Below are positions 22,584 to 32,350 of a stretch of DNA of 64,000 bases, piece after piece. Source of the DNA: Sternotherus odoratus. Its lineage: Eukaryota; Chordata; Testudines; Kinosternidae. A program made the position numbers and the translations under genes. Every line of letters starts with the position of its first letter. Within the stretch, counting starts at the first letter, position 1. Location: positions 5,094,651 to 5,158,650 of the forward strand of contig JAVMKO010000003.1 of assembly GCA_032164245.1 (NCBI GenBank), written 5' to 3'. Below the pieces are notes generated by a model. The model ran no database searches, was not told the origin of the DNA, and was given only the letters and a program-made list of their open reading frames with translations.

Positions 22584-23909
22584 ATGGAGCCCGCTGACAC
22601 CACGGAAACAGTAATGGCCGTTGTGAGGACCTCGATCACGGTTGCGGAGTTCATGCTGCACCGTCTGCAGAGGAGGAATGCGATCCGGGGAGAACTGCGC
22701 TTTCTGGAACCCGACGACAGTGAGGAGGAGATGGACAAGGACGTGCACAGCGGGGACGACAGGGACACTGACGGTTTTGGAAGTAGGGCGACTGACAATC
22801 TGTCAAATTTGGTGGCAATGGGGCAGGCTCATGCCATCGAACGCCGATTCTGGGCCAGGGAAACAAGCACGGACTGGTGGGACCGCATAGTGCTGCGGGT
22901 CTGGGATGACTCCCAGTGGCTCAGAAACGTCCGCATGCGAAAGGGCACCTTCATGGAACTTTGTGACTTGCTGTCCCCGGCCCTCCGGCGCAGGAATACC
23001 AGAATGAGAACGGCCCTTACAGTGGAGAAGCGAGTGGCGATAGCCCTCTGGAAGCTTGCAACGCCAGACAGCTACCGGTCAGTGGCGAATCAGTTTGGGG
23101 TGAGTAGGTCTACAGTGGGCTTTGCTGTGATGCAAGTAAGCAGGGCAATCGTCGAGCGGCTGCTACACCGGGTTATAAACCTCGGAAACCTGCAAGCCAC
23201 AATAGATGGCTTTGCCGCCATGGGATTCCCTAACTGTGGTGGGGCTATAGATGGGACTCATATCCCTATCCTGGCACCGGACCACGAGGCCGCCGAGTAC
23301 AGAAACCGGAATGGATATTACTCAATGGTCATGCAAGCAGTGGTTGACCACAAGGGACGTTTCACCGACCTGTACGTGGGGTGGCCGGGAAAGCTTCATG
23401 ACGCTCGAGTGTTCAGGAACTCTAAGGTTTTTAGACAGCTGCAGCAAGGCACTTTCTTCCCCGACCAGAAAATTTCCGTGTGGGGGGGGGTCGAAATGCC
23501 GATCGTGATCATTGGGGACCCAGCCTACCCCCTAATGCCCTGGCTTATGAAGCCCTACACAGGAGCCCTGGACAGGGGTCAGGAGCTGTTCAATTACAGG
23601 CTGAGCAAGTGCAGAATGGCCGTAGAGTGTGCATTTGGCCGTCTGAAGGGGAGATGGCGTTCGTTACTGATTCGCTCAGACATCCGCGAGAGAAATATCC
23701 CCATTGTTATTGCTGCTTGCTCTGTGCTCCACAATATCTGTGAGAGCAAGGGGAAAACGTTTATGGCGGGCTGGGAGGCAGAGGCAAATTTACTTTCTGC
23801 TACTTATGAGCAGCCACACAGCAGGGAAAGTAGAAGAGCACACTGTGAGGCCCTGCGCCTCAGGGACGCCTTGAAAGACAGTTTTATGAGTGGCCGAGAT
23901 GGCGTTTGA
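22584..23909 (+). CDS. PIF/Harbinger transposase (HARBI1-like DDE nuclease)
   Basis: Cuts and joins transposon ends in the nucleus, together with a Myb-like partner. The protein is 441 aa from the first ATG and uninterrupted. A helix-turn-helix-like segment lies at ~160-190 (YRSVANQFGVSRSTVGF). The catalytic acids are D223 (AIDGTH), D273 (GKLHDARVF) and E348 (VECAFGRLKGRW), with the conserved GDPAYPL at 311-317. This DDE arrangement is diagnostic of the family. The N-terminal 60 residues are acidic. A G-run at about 23482-23491 is crossed in frame. An AATAAA at 23989-23994 ends the unit 80 bp after the stop. Length is in the normal range for PIF transposases (HARBI1 itself is somewhat shorter). 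Whether the protein is active cannot be seen here. Confidence 0.95.
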   Translation: MEPADTTETVMAVVRTSITVAEFMLHRLQRRNAIRGELRFLEPDDSEEEMDKDVHSGDDRDTDGFGSRATDNLSNLVAMGQAHAIERRFWARETSTDWWDRIVLRVWDDSQWLRNVRMRKGTFMELCDLLSPALRRRNTRMRTALTVEKRVAIALWKLATPDSYRSVANQFGVSRSTVGFAVMQVSRAIVERLLHRVINLGNLQATIDGFAAMGFPNCGGAIDGTHIPILAPDHEAAEYRNRNGYYSMVMQAVVDHKGRFTDLYVGWPGKLHDARVFRNSKVFRQLQQGTFFPDQKISVWGGVEMPIVIIGDPAYPLMPWLMKPYTGALDRGQELFNYRLSKCRMAVECAFGRLKGRWRSLLIRSDIRERNIPIVIAACSVLHNICESKGKTFMAGWEAEANLLSATYEQPHSRESRRAHCEALRLRDALKDSFMSGRDGV

Positions 23910-23988
23910 GAATCTGCTCCCTTGCTGTGCTCTAAGCCTGCTGCCCTTGAACCCTCTTTCCTTCCCCCCTCCCCATGCTTGCAGAGGA

Positions 23989-24026
23989 AATAAAATCACT
24001 GTTTGAAAAATCATGGTTCCTTTATT
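23989..24026. promoter_or_regulatory. Convergent polyadenylation signals
   Basis: AATAAA at 23989-23994 on the + strand serves the transposase. The + strand text tttatt at 24021-24026 is AATAAA on the - strand, about 155 bp beyond the stop of the Myb-like gene. The two transcripts would end tail to tail and overlap by a few tens of bases. Confidence 0.7.
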
Positions 24027-24179
24027 GGTTAATCGGAAATACAAATACAGGGGATCACTGTCCTAGTATCCTGGAGGGAAACCGGCAGTCGCAGTGGGGG
24101 AGGAGCGGACAGAGGAGGGGGTGGGTGGGAAGGGAGGAGAGGAGGGGGGGGCAAGACACAGCAGCTTTTAAAAGTTTTC

Positions 24180-26402
24180 CTAGAACGTCAGCCTGCTGCT
24201 GCTGCTTCTGCTGGCTTGTGGGGTAGAGTGGAGCGGCCCATGGAGCTTGCCCCCCCCCGTGTTCTCACCCCGCGTCTGGGTGGGGAAGCTATGGGAGTTG
24301 GGGAGGTGGTTACACAGGGGCTGCAGAGGTGGTCTTTGGGCATGCTGCAGCTCCACCAGAGATCGCAGCATGTCGCTCTGGTCCTCCATTATGTGGAGGA
24401 AAGCATCCATGCGTCTTTCCTCACGTTCTACCCTCTTTTGTTCAGCGGCTCTCCATTCCTGCCTCTCTCGATTCCTTGCCTCTCTCTCTCGATCCCTTGC
24501 CTCTCTCTCTCGATCCCTTGCCTCTATCATTCTTTCCCTCCAGTCCATCTGGCGGGCTGCCTCAGCGCGCGCGTTCTCCACGAGTTCACTGAACATCTCA
24601 TCGCGCGTTCGCGTTTTCTTTTTACGCTTTCTTATCTGCGGTGCACGGCGGGAGGAGGAGGCCGGGGGATTCTGAGATAATTGTTCATCTGTGGGCGAAT
24701 GTGGGCAAAGAAAGTTTGAAAGTTATGAGACAGATACATTCAAGGTTAGGAGGCAGATGCAGTCTCGGACGGTACACAATGGGAGTACTATGCCATTTGC
24801 AACCTCAGTATTCAGAGGCCTGATATGATTTCTGTACAAGGTCATGTTCTACACCTAAAAGTGACTGACTAGCTCACAGAAAAGTCAGAGCATCTCAGAC
24901 ACATATGCGTGCCTCAGCCCAAGACGGCTTCTGAAATCACCGTGCAGCCGGCCATGGTAAGTTAAAAGTGGCGCTTGCATACTGTAGAGTAATCCCGCCC
25001 CCTTCCCCCCACCGCGTGGCTGGCTCCCACTGAAATCGCAAACTGCAAAGCAAATGCCAAAAAATCTCTCGCTAAGGGCTAAGGTCTTTTTGGGGCTCCT
25101 CAGACCGCTTGCGGACTGTTCAGATTCCCTGCTAGCTACTACCGCTACGGGCTTGGGTGGAGGGGGGTTGGATCTGAAGCGGAAGCAACCGCTTGCAGAC
25201 TGCTCTGGTTCCCTGCTAGCTACCGCTACGGGCGGGGGGGCGGTCAGCGTTCGTGGGGGGGGGGGGGTGCGGTTGGTCGGTCCTCAGCAGAAAAGAGTTC
25301 TTTGCAGCTGGGAATCTTTATCTCCCTAGTAATTGCAGTCCCTATTTCAAACAGGCAACCATGAATGACATCACTTTGCTGAGAATTTCTCAGAGAGAGA
25401 GAGAGCGCATACTCCTTGACTCCATGCAAAGTCCTGGTCCATACGCCGCAATGCTAGCCTGCACAATGATACCAGACTACTTACTACTTTCGTGGCGTGG
25501 GATGGTCTCCTATCATGGGGGACCACATAAGGCGGCTCTCCCCAGAAATCTGCTGCGGAGGATTCATCGCAACCTCCTGGATAGCTTCATTGAAATGTCC
25601 GCGGAGGACTTCCGGTCAATCCCGGAGTATATTGACAAACTCTTTGAGTAGAAATTGACCAGCAGTGAAAGCACGCTAAGTCCTTAGGGCAAGTTACTCA
25701 TTAATAAATGCTTCCTTTACAAAAGCACGCATCATGTAATCACTTAAAAAAGAAACACTTACCCCCCTGGGAGGCTTGGGAGGGTACTGGCTCCAGGGTG
25801 ACAAACAGCTCCTGGCTCTCTGGGAACACGGGTTCTCCGCTGGGCTCCTGCTGCTCCGTGAGATTTTCCTCTTCTTCATGGTCGTCCTCCTCGGAATCAG
25901 TCTCCTCCCTGACGATTATCCCATCGGTGGAGTCCACGCAGACCGGCGCGATGGTGGTGGGGGCGCCCCCCATTATCGCATTTAGTTCATTGTAGAACCT
26001 GCATGTCCGTGGCGCGCCCCCTGATCGTCCGTTTGCCTCCTTGGCTTTCTGGAACGATTGCCTCAGCTCCTTAATTTTCACGCGGCACTGTGTGGTGTCC
26101 CTGTTGTGGCCCCTTTCTAGCATGGCCTTGGAGACTCTTCCATAGGTGTTGGCATTCCGTTTGTTGTTTCGTAGTTCCAACATCACGGATTCCTCTCCCC
26201 AGATAGCGATGAGATCCAGCACCTCACGAGTGGACCATGCTGGAGCTCTTCTCCTCTGGCTGGTCTCCAGGGTAGATGAGCTCTGCATGGAGTCTTGTGA
26301 TGCTGAGCTCTGCATGGCGGCTAGTGCTGCTGATTGCTCTGAATGGCGACTGAGCAGTTCAGGTGAGCTGGCCACGCTGACCAAACAGGAAATGGTATTC
26401 AA
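24180..26402 (-). CDS. Myb/SANT-like DNA-binding partner protein of the Harbinger transposon (two exons)
   Basis: The expected second Harbinger protein, which binds transposon DNA and brings the transposase to it or to the nucleus. By my reconstruction exon 1 is 26402-25763, ending at a gtaagt donor. Exon 2 is 24688-24180, after a cccacag acceptor. The phase (1 base carried over) joins both frames into 382 aa. Residues ~53-148 form a Myb/SANT-like trihelix domain (APAWSTREVLDLIAIWGEE ... CRVKIKELRQSFQKAK ... CRFYNELNAIMG). An acidic run (EETDSEEDDHEEEE) is at ~166-179, a basic nuclear-localisation-like run (RKRKKKTRTR) at ~233-242 in exon 2, and then an Arg/Glu-rich coiled-coil-like region with three 'ARDRERE'-type repeats. 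The start could also be the Met at residue 30 or 39. The splice sites are inferred, not observed. Confidence 0.85.
25361..25651 (+). CDS. Third ORF of the Harbinger element, unknown 96-aa protein
   Basis: I do not recognise this protein. It begins MNDITLLRISQRERERILLD, has a hydrophobic middle (MIPDYLLLSWRGMVSYHGG), a basic segment (LPRNLLRRIHRNLLDSF) and ends EYIDKLFE. It is balanced in composition, unlike the low-complexity frames nearby. It lies on the + strand within the intron of the Myb-like gene. The frame stays open upstream to 25253 through a poly-G run, but the ATG at 25361 follows an acceptor-like tatttcaaacag and looks more natural. A stop at 25649-25651 is followed 52 bp later by AATAAA (25703-25708). 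Real expression is unproven. It could also be a host-gene fragment captured by the element. Confidence 0.45.
   Translation: MNDITLLRISQRERERILLDSMQSPGPYAAMLACTMIPDYLLLSWRGMVSYHGGPHKAALPRNLLRRIHRNLLDSFIEMSAEDFRSIPEYIDKLFE
25703..25708 (+). promoter_or_regulatory. Polyadenylation signal downstream of the third Harbinger ORF
   Basis: AATAAA in the text cattaataaatgcttcc, 52 bp after the stop codon of the 96-codon ORF. Its spacing fits a genuine 3' end for a separate + strand transcript. Confidence 0.45.
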
Positions 26403-26736
26403 ATGTTCCCGGGTCTTATCTACCTGGCCAGAGCAGCGAGTTCAGAGTGCAGTGAAGAGCGGTCACAGTGGAGCAGTGAGGCAGTCCAGAGCGGTCAGAA
26501 TGGAGCATTGTGGGACAGCCTCTGGAGGCTATTAATGTCGGGTTCCGTCTTCACTAGCCCACGGTCGAGCTTGGAATGTCGAGATTAGCCTTACTTCTCT
26601 CGTCAGGCAGGAGTTCCAATTTCGATCTTGAGGGCCCTTTACATCGACGTTAAGAGCATGTATGTGAAGACAGGTACACGTTTAATTCGACCTAACGTCG
26701 TTAACATCGAATTAAAGTGGTAGTGAAGACAGGCCC

Positions 26737-26880
26737 TTATTTACAACACTCCTGCTAATTCATCCCAGAATGATGTTTGCTTTTCCTTAGAGCAGTTTTA
26801 CATCGTTGATTCCTGTTTAGTTTGTGAGCCGCTAACCCCAGATCCATTTCTGCAGTCTTCCTTCAAAAGAGTGTTGCGGG
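26737..26880 (-). mobile_element. CR1 LINE, right piece of the copy split by Harbinger
   Basis: After the duplicated TTA the sequence reads tttacaacactcctgctaat, then 'cccagaatgatgtttgcttttcctta...gttgattcctgtttagtttgtgagcc', which continues the CR1 interrupted at 22222. Confidence 0.85.
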
Positions 26881-26984
26881 AAAGTGCTTTGTAAACATTT
26901 AATCGGAGATTTTTAATCTAACATCTAGTGTTTTATAAACATTTAGTCATGAATCTTCCCAACACCTCTGTAACAGGAAAACCT

Positions 26985-27130
26985 AGTAAGTTATCTTACA
27001 GATGAGGAAACTGAGGCACAGAGCATTTGTGTCTACCCCAAGGTCATCCAGTGACTCGGTCACTAGCCCTGGATTAGAAATTGAGTTCCTGACTCACATT
27101 GTCAATGCTCAGTCCACTAGATCATCCTGC
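26985..27130 (-). repeat. MIR/CORE-SINE-like fragment
   Basis: Contains cagatgaggaaactgaggca, then 'ccaaggtcatccagtgactc' and 'caatgctcagtccactagatc'. Same type as 5090-5245. Confidence 0.65.
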
Positions 27131-28325
27131 TTTTGACAGTAGACTTAGTAAAGAGGGAGAGTAAGGGATGGGGCAGAACTGTGCAGGAGGAGAGGCACGG
27201 AAGCAAGAGGAACGTTGAAATCAATTTATAATAGATTGTGCATTTAAATTAAGTCTGTCCTGCACTCTTGCCGAAAGCTGGAGTGAGGGAATATAGATAC
27301 CAGGATCCTCACTGCAGCACTCAGAAGAGGTGCATTTATAAATCCCAGCACGGCGATCAATTAACAATTAGAGTGCCTGGAAGCAAGCTAGCCTCTAAAT
27401 CCATCCAGGTCTTGCCATGGAAATTAAAACAGCCTTCAATAAAGTTCTCAAGGTACCTTGAGCATTAATAACACAGGCCTAGACCCTGTTCTTGGCTACG
27501 CCAATGACTATCTAGAATAGCTCCACTGAAGGTAGGAGTCAAAGGGCCCAGCTCCCATGTTAGAACAAACATCTCAACTTCAGGGACTTAGGAGCCACGT
27601 AAGTAACCATGAAGTGGATGGGCTCTTTGTTGCAATCTAGAGGGTTCTGTCACGTAAGTAACCATGAAGTGGATGGGCTCTTTGTTGCAATCTAGAGGGT
27701 TCTGTCTTGCGGTACTGGTGTCCTGCTTTCCGGGAACATGGGTATTAATGTCCCCAAGACATCTCACTCCAGAGGGGTCTCCATGGCTGGTAAACTCTGA
27801 TTCGGTCCATTCTGGGGGAGGCACAAACAGACATTCAGGGTTGTCTCCCCGGCTTCCTCTTAACGCCCTGGCCTGTTTGAACTGCTCTGATGGGATGACA
27901 GCTTTGGCTGCTGGTTGGATTTATTTATTGATTGTAATTTAGTTTGCGTGTCCCATAATATGGTACAGGAGAAAGCAATTATTTTATACACTTACAGAGT
28001 AATCAGTTTAACACAGCAGCAATACATCAAGCCATCCTGTTGACTGCAAGTAGCTATGGCAACTGTAGAGGCAAAATAAGATGGATAACTCTGTAGTGTT
28101 AATTACATCATAGAAGGCCCTTCTACATCAATAGCTCCAATCATCACACACAGACCCCAGCATGGAGAGCATTCTTCCACACTGACGTAGCTATGCCTGG
28201 AGGGGGAAAAGACAGCAAGATGGAAATCTCGGAGTCATAATAACCCCATTGATTCATGCACTGGCATACTACTTCTGTTAGGGAATAGACGCTTTGTGGG
28301 TTGATGGGCATTATGTATGTGGACT
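27131..28325. other. No gene recognised; includes an exact 55-bp duplication
   Basis: Apart from the duplication at 27596-27705, I see no repeat family or coding signal that I can support in this stretch. Confidence 0.45.
27596..27705. repeat. Perfect tandem duplication, 2 x 55 bp
   Basis: The unit beginning cacgtaagtaaccatgaagt at 27596 repeats at 27651 without a mismatch. The absence of divergence points to a very recent duplication or an assembly artefact. Confidence 0.95.
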
Positions 28326-28329
28326 CCTA

Positions 28330-28530
28330 CTTGGAGGACATGATTATGAGTCAGGACTCCTGGGTTCTATTCCTCTTGCACTGGGTCACTGTGCTGCCTG
28401 GGGTAAGTCCCAGGAATTCTTTGCCTCTGTTTGCCCATCTGTAGAACAAGAATAAAATTGACACCCTGGCTTATTCAGCCAATGGTTGTAAAGCGCTTTG
28501 AAGCTCGTGGATGAAAGTGTCTGTTGTTAT
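28330..28530 (+). repeat. MIR/CORE-SINE-like copy
   Basis: 'gtcaggactcctgggttcta...actgggtcactgtgctgcctggggtaagtccc...tgcctctgtttgcccatctgtagaac...gtaaagcgctttgaa' follows the complete order of a MIR-type SINE. Confidence 0.65.
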
Positions 28531-28549
28531 TTACAACTCGTATTGTAGC

Positions 28550-28775
28550 AATACCTCTGAGTCCCCGCCAAGATCAGCGCCCCCTTGTGCTGGGCACTGG
28601 AAAGACACCGCTCCAGAGTCCTCACAATCTCATCTGACAGGACAGGCAAAGGGTGAAGATTAAACAGAGGCACCGAGAGGAGAAGGGATTTGCATGTGGT
28701 CACACAGCAGGTCTGTGGTAGTGCCGGGCATTGTAGGCAGGTCTCCCCTCTCCCAGTCCCGTTGCTCTAGCTAAG
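28550..28775 (-). repeat. Sauropsid SINE-like copy
   Basis: 'cgtattgtagcaatacctct...ccccttgtgctgggcactgg...agtcctcacaatctcatctgacagg...gcatgtggtcacacagcagg', same family as 44983-45210. Confidence 0.5.
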
Positions 28776-29349
28776 CTCAGGCAGTTTCTCGGATAAAGCT
28801 CTCTCTAAGCACAAATCTGAGGTTTTAAAGTGGCATCACATTATGCTGTCAATAGAGGTCAGATTACTGTAGACCATTAATTCTGTATACATCTTTCATC
28901 TGTTGCAGTGTATTGGTTTACACAATTTCCTTGCGTAACCCATGAAGCATGTTAGCCAACGAGGTTAGCAAACACAGACCCGCCTCTCTCCCCAAATGTC
29001 CAGAATGAGGGATCCACTGTTTTCCTTTTGCAGAGTGCCATCCGTGTATTGCGCATTCAAAGATCTGACTTGGATTTCCTGAGCAAAATGCTGATATGTT
29101 GATGAAGGAGCTGAAAAGACTCCAGGGAATTTGAAGATTAAGCTGTCTGGAAGCTGGTAAGAGAACAACCTTTGGAACTTGAGTAGACCAGCAGGCTTGA
29201 GGGTCCCTTTTATTTTTAAAAAAACTAATTAATCAAAAACACAGGTGCAAACTAGAACAATTGTCACAGCGAAATCTCACCTCTTACACTTAGGAACTTG
29301 GTCTAGTGTGGTTAAGTTACCTGCCATTTAATGCTCAGGACTTGGAGTT

Positions 29350-29760
29350 AGATACTGATTCTCTTCCTGCCTCTGTCATAGACTTGATATGTGGACCCAA
29401 GCAAGTCATTCTAAGCCCTGCTCTAAGATACGCAACTTCAGCTAGGAGAATAGCGTAGCTGAAGTCGACGTACTTAGATCATCTTCACAGCGGTGAGTCA
29501 ACTGCTGCCGCTCCCCCATCGACTCCGCCTGCGCCTCTCGCGGTGGTGGAGTACAGGAATCGATGGGAGAGTGCTCGGGGATCGATTTAGCATGTCTAGA
29601 CTAGACACGATAAATCAACCCCCGATAGATCAATCTCACACCATCGATCCCCGCTGAAGTGTAGACCTGCCCTAAGTCACCTTTTCCATATCTATACAAT
29701 GGGGATAATAATTACCCATCTCAGAAGAGGGGGAGGCTGCTATTTCATAGTGTCTGTATA
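29350..29760 (+). repeat. MIR/CORE-SINE-like copy split by a Harbinger MITE
   Basis: 'gatactgattctcttcctgcctctgtcatag...gacccaagcaagtcattc' stops at 29414, and 'gtcaccttttccatatctatacaatggggataataat' resumes after 29672. Removing the insert restores the usual SINE order. Confidence 0.65.
29415..29672 (+). mobile_element. PIF/Harbinger-type MITE
   Basis: TAA is duplicated at 29412-29414 and 29673-29675. The right end gtgtagacctgccc is a Harbinger-MITE-like terminus. The interior (gtagctgaagtcgacgta ... cggggatcgattta ... cacgataaatcaac) belongs to the same family as 44580-44823 and the outer element at 57080-58581. Confidence 0.8.
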
Positions 29761-30168
29761 CAGAGGACCAGCACAATATCTAGGCACCACTTAAGTCTCG
29801 CCTCATGCTGGCCCCTCTGTACAGGTGAATTTCACCCTGATGTTCTCCAAGCGCTTTGGGATCCTCTGATGGGACATGTTCTAGGAGGGAGGTAGAATCT
29901 ATCCATCTGGCTCCAATGCCTCCCTTACCCATCATCCTTGTTCCCCTGAACAGCTGTTAAAGCACAAATCAGAAACTGCTGAGAAAAAACAAGATCCGCG
30001 GTAATGGCAGGATGATCCTCTCGCTTCGCAGTGCGTGCGGCAATATAAACAGCTGCTAGGGCTGATTAGACGCCGAAGTGAAGCTGAGGAGTTCAGTCAG
30101 TCTGGAAAGCTCTTTTCGCAAGGGCCGTGTGCCACAGCAGCGTCCGCAACCTTTTTCTTTCTGGGCCC

Positions 30169-30886
30169 TGTGGCGGGGTGACCACCCGCCCCCTACCAGA
30201 AGGGGCTTGGAAAAGCCCCAAAAGGGGTTTGAAATAGCCTGGGAGGCTAGCCTGCAAACTCCCAGGCTGATTGGGAGTTTGGGCTCAGCTGTGTGGCCAC
30301 GCCCCAAACACTCCCAGCCAGGATATAAGGGCTGGGAGACAGAGAAACAGGGAAAAGCAGTCTCCTCTGCATTCAGATGGAGACAGGCCTGACTCAGGAA
30401 GCTGAAGCCAGGTACCTGGGTTAGGGCAGAGCTGGGGCAGGGCGGAAGGAGCTGGGTGGGCTCTAGCCACGAGCCCCAGGTCTCCGGGCCTGATACAAGG
30501 CCCGACCCACAAGTACCAGGGTTGCAGGGAGCAGCCCAGGGCTGGAGATAGCGACAGCAGGCCAACCCTCCTTGCCTGTGATGAGAAGCCATGATACTGC
30601 AGTCCGCCCCAGTGAGCGGGGGCAAGTGGTGACTGACAGTGGCACACTCTGAGGCGAGGTGGGGATAGGGGGTAGAGGGTTCCCCTGGGGAGGGGAGACC
30701 CTCACACCAAGGGGGTACTGCAGGGTTGCAGCACCCACAGTTGGAGGGCACCGGGGTCCGGGAGGGACACGGGGCCAGCAAAGGAGCGGGGCATCAACCT
30801 GCGGAGGGCGCTCTGGACACTGAAGGAGCTGATTCCCCAGACGACCAGCGGGAGGCGCCGCGGGGGTGAGTGGTGACCCCGTTACA
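30169..30886 (+). repeat. Solo LTR
   Basis: Starts TGTGGCGGGGTG and ends CCCCGTTACA (TG...CA). Flanks GGCCC and AGCCC agree at 4 of 5. The text ccaggatataagggctggg holds a TATA-like box at about 30322. It is related to the - oriented LTR at 18404-19098 and has no internal genes. A 241-codon antisense open frame is a GC-rich artefact. Confidence 0.75.
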
Positions 30887-31129
30887 AGCCCCTTCCCCCC
30901 ACATGCTATAAAAGCTCCCCAGCCTGTGTGCGCCACAACAACTGTTTCCTGAATATAAAACCTAGGACCAGCATTAAAGGGCAAGCCGGGCAATTTCCTG
31001 GGGCCCCACCACACAAGGGCACCGCGAAGCTAAGTTGCTCAAACTTCGGCTTCAGTCCCAGATTACAGGGAGATTCGGGGCCCCGGGTTGCAGTCCTGCG
31101 TGGCAGGGCTTTGGCTTTCTTCCCTAGGC

Positions 31130-31224
31130 CCTAGTGAGTCTAATGCCGCCCATGCTTGGTGGACCCTGTTGAAACTTGCCCGTGGCCCCACAGGGGGCCC
31201 CGGAGCCCTGGTTGAGAACCACTG
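31130..31224 (-). repeat. hAT-type element end fragment
   Basis: Ends gttgagaaccactg, the common hAT terminus CAGTGGTTCTCAAC in reverse, preceded by 'ggggccccggagccctg'. The other end was not found. Left-end relatives occur at 59720 and 59801. Confidence 0.5.
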
Positions 31225-31589
31225 TACTACAGAACCCCAGGAAACAAACCAGGATGTTAAACAGAAGGCAGTCTCTGCTCCTTCCCTGGTGGGTGAGCGG
31301 TTCAATGCTCATGCTGCCTCTTCCATGGGCTTCCTGGGCTGAGATTAGGACCTGAGCGTGAAGTGGGGGGTGAGGTTAAATGGTCATTAGCTGATCAAGG
31401 GTAAGTCTGGGTGGCAGCAAACATCTGTTCCTGGGCACAGCTACAAGACGGACAAATTCTAGTTGGCTGACTGGTCTAGTGACAACACGAGGGACATAGG
31501 TTTGTACTCCCCACTCCTGAGCCATCGGGGCTGGGAGAGCCATAGAGGCAGTATGGGAAGGAGCATTTGCATTGCTTAGTGACCTCATG

Positions 31590-32350
31590 ATAGAAGGTCT
31601 TCACCCTTCAGGGGATGGCTTCACCCTTTAGGTTAATGCATAGAACTAAGATGGTTTTGTCATAAAACAAGAATAAGCCTATTAATAAAGAACAGCTATT
31701 TAAGTGATAATAAGTATGAACAGAAAACGCTGATATAGTTATAAGTAAATCAAAACCAACGTGCTTTCTATAGACTAAAACTTAATTTCAGCAAGTTACA
31801 ATCTTTGTCTAGGTAGGTTTCCCACCTGCAGTCAGTTTCCCACCTACAGTACTGTCAGTACTCTTGGCTTTCAGGCCAAGCAGATCCCCTTTTCATGAAC
31901 TCAAAGAGTACTGCTCTGTCTTTGTCCCCATAGGTGTTGGGTATCAAAATGGCTTTCTGTTTCTGCTAATACTTCCAAAGTCTCTTGTTTCTGTGACAGG
32001 AGCCAGAAAGACTTCCTGGGGGTGCAGGCTCCATATCCTATCATGATCATTAAGCGCTCTTCCACCCCATTCATTTAACTTGAAGGCTTTGTTTACCTTC
32101 TATGTAGATGTACTTTTTGTTGTCCTCTGAGTTGTTACCTTGCTCAATTTACACTGGAGACACAGGAAAACAGGAGGAACGACATTCCTTTGTCTAGGAC
32201 AGGCTGGGTTTATGCCCTGCTTGCAAAACACCTTTTAAAAGCATATTTCCAGTACGCATCTATAATTCTTTGTACACTGCCCATACATACATTACAGAAT
32301 AACATTAATGACCAGTGTGTTACTGGTTTGCATATGACACCTGACATGAC
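31590..32350. repeat. LTR-retroelement-like sequence, not coding
   Basis: Long AT-rich block including aagaataagcctattaataa, 'acaggctgggtttatgccctgcttgcaaaac' and 'taatgaccagtgtgttactggtttgcatatgacacctgacatgac'. I associate this order with a recurrent turtle LTR-type repeat. The boundaries and class are uncertain. Confidence 0.4.

Larger units (their letters stand above)
22223..26736 (+). mobile_element. Autonomous-looking PIF/Harbinger DNA transposon, 4.5 kb
   Basis: Left end gggtacgtcttcactac and right end gtagtgaagacaggccc form terminal inverted repeats differing only near the tips. TTA is duplicated at 22220-22222 and 26737-26739, the 3-bp TWA target typical of PIF/Harbinger. The flanks join into continuous CR1 sequence. 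The element contains a + strand transposase gene (22584-23909), a convergent - strand Myb/SANT-like gene (26402 to 24180) and a third + strand ORF (25361-25651). The two main genes converge, with back-to-back AATAAA signals at 23989-23994 (+) and 24026-24021 (-). Intact reading frames suggest recent activity. Confidence 0.95.

Noticed and set aside
24216..24680. Two + strand open frames of 142 and 154 codons
   Set aside because: They are antisense shadows of the second exon of the Myb-like gene, whose - strand frame joins exon 1 in phase.
30056..30781. 241-codon - strand open frame
   Set aside because: It is antisense to a solo LTR, GC-rich, and has no recognisable domain.
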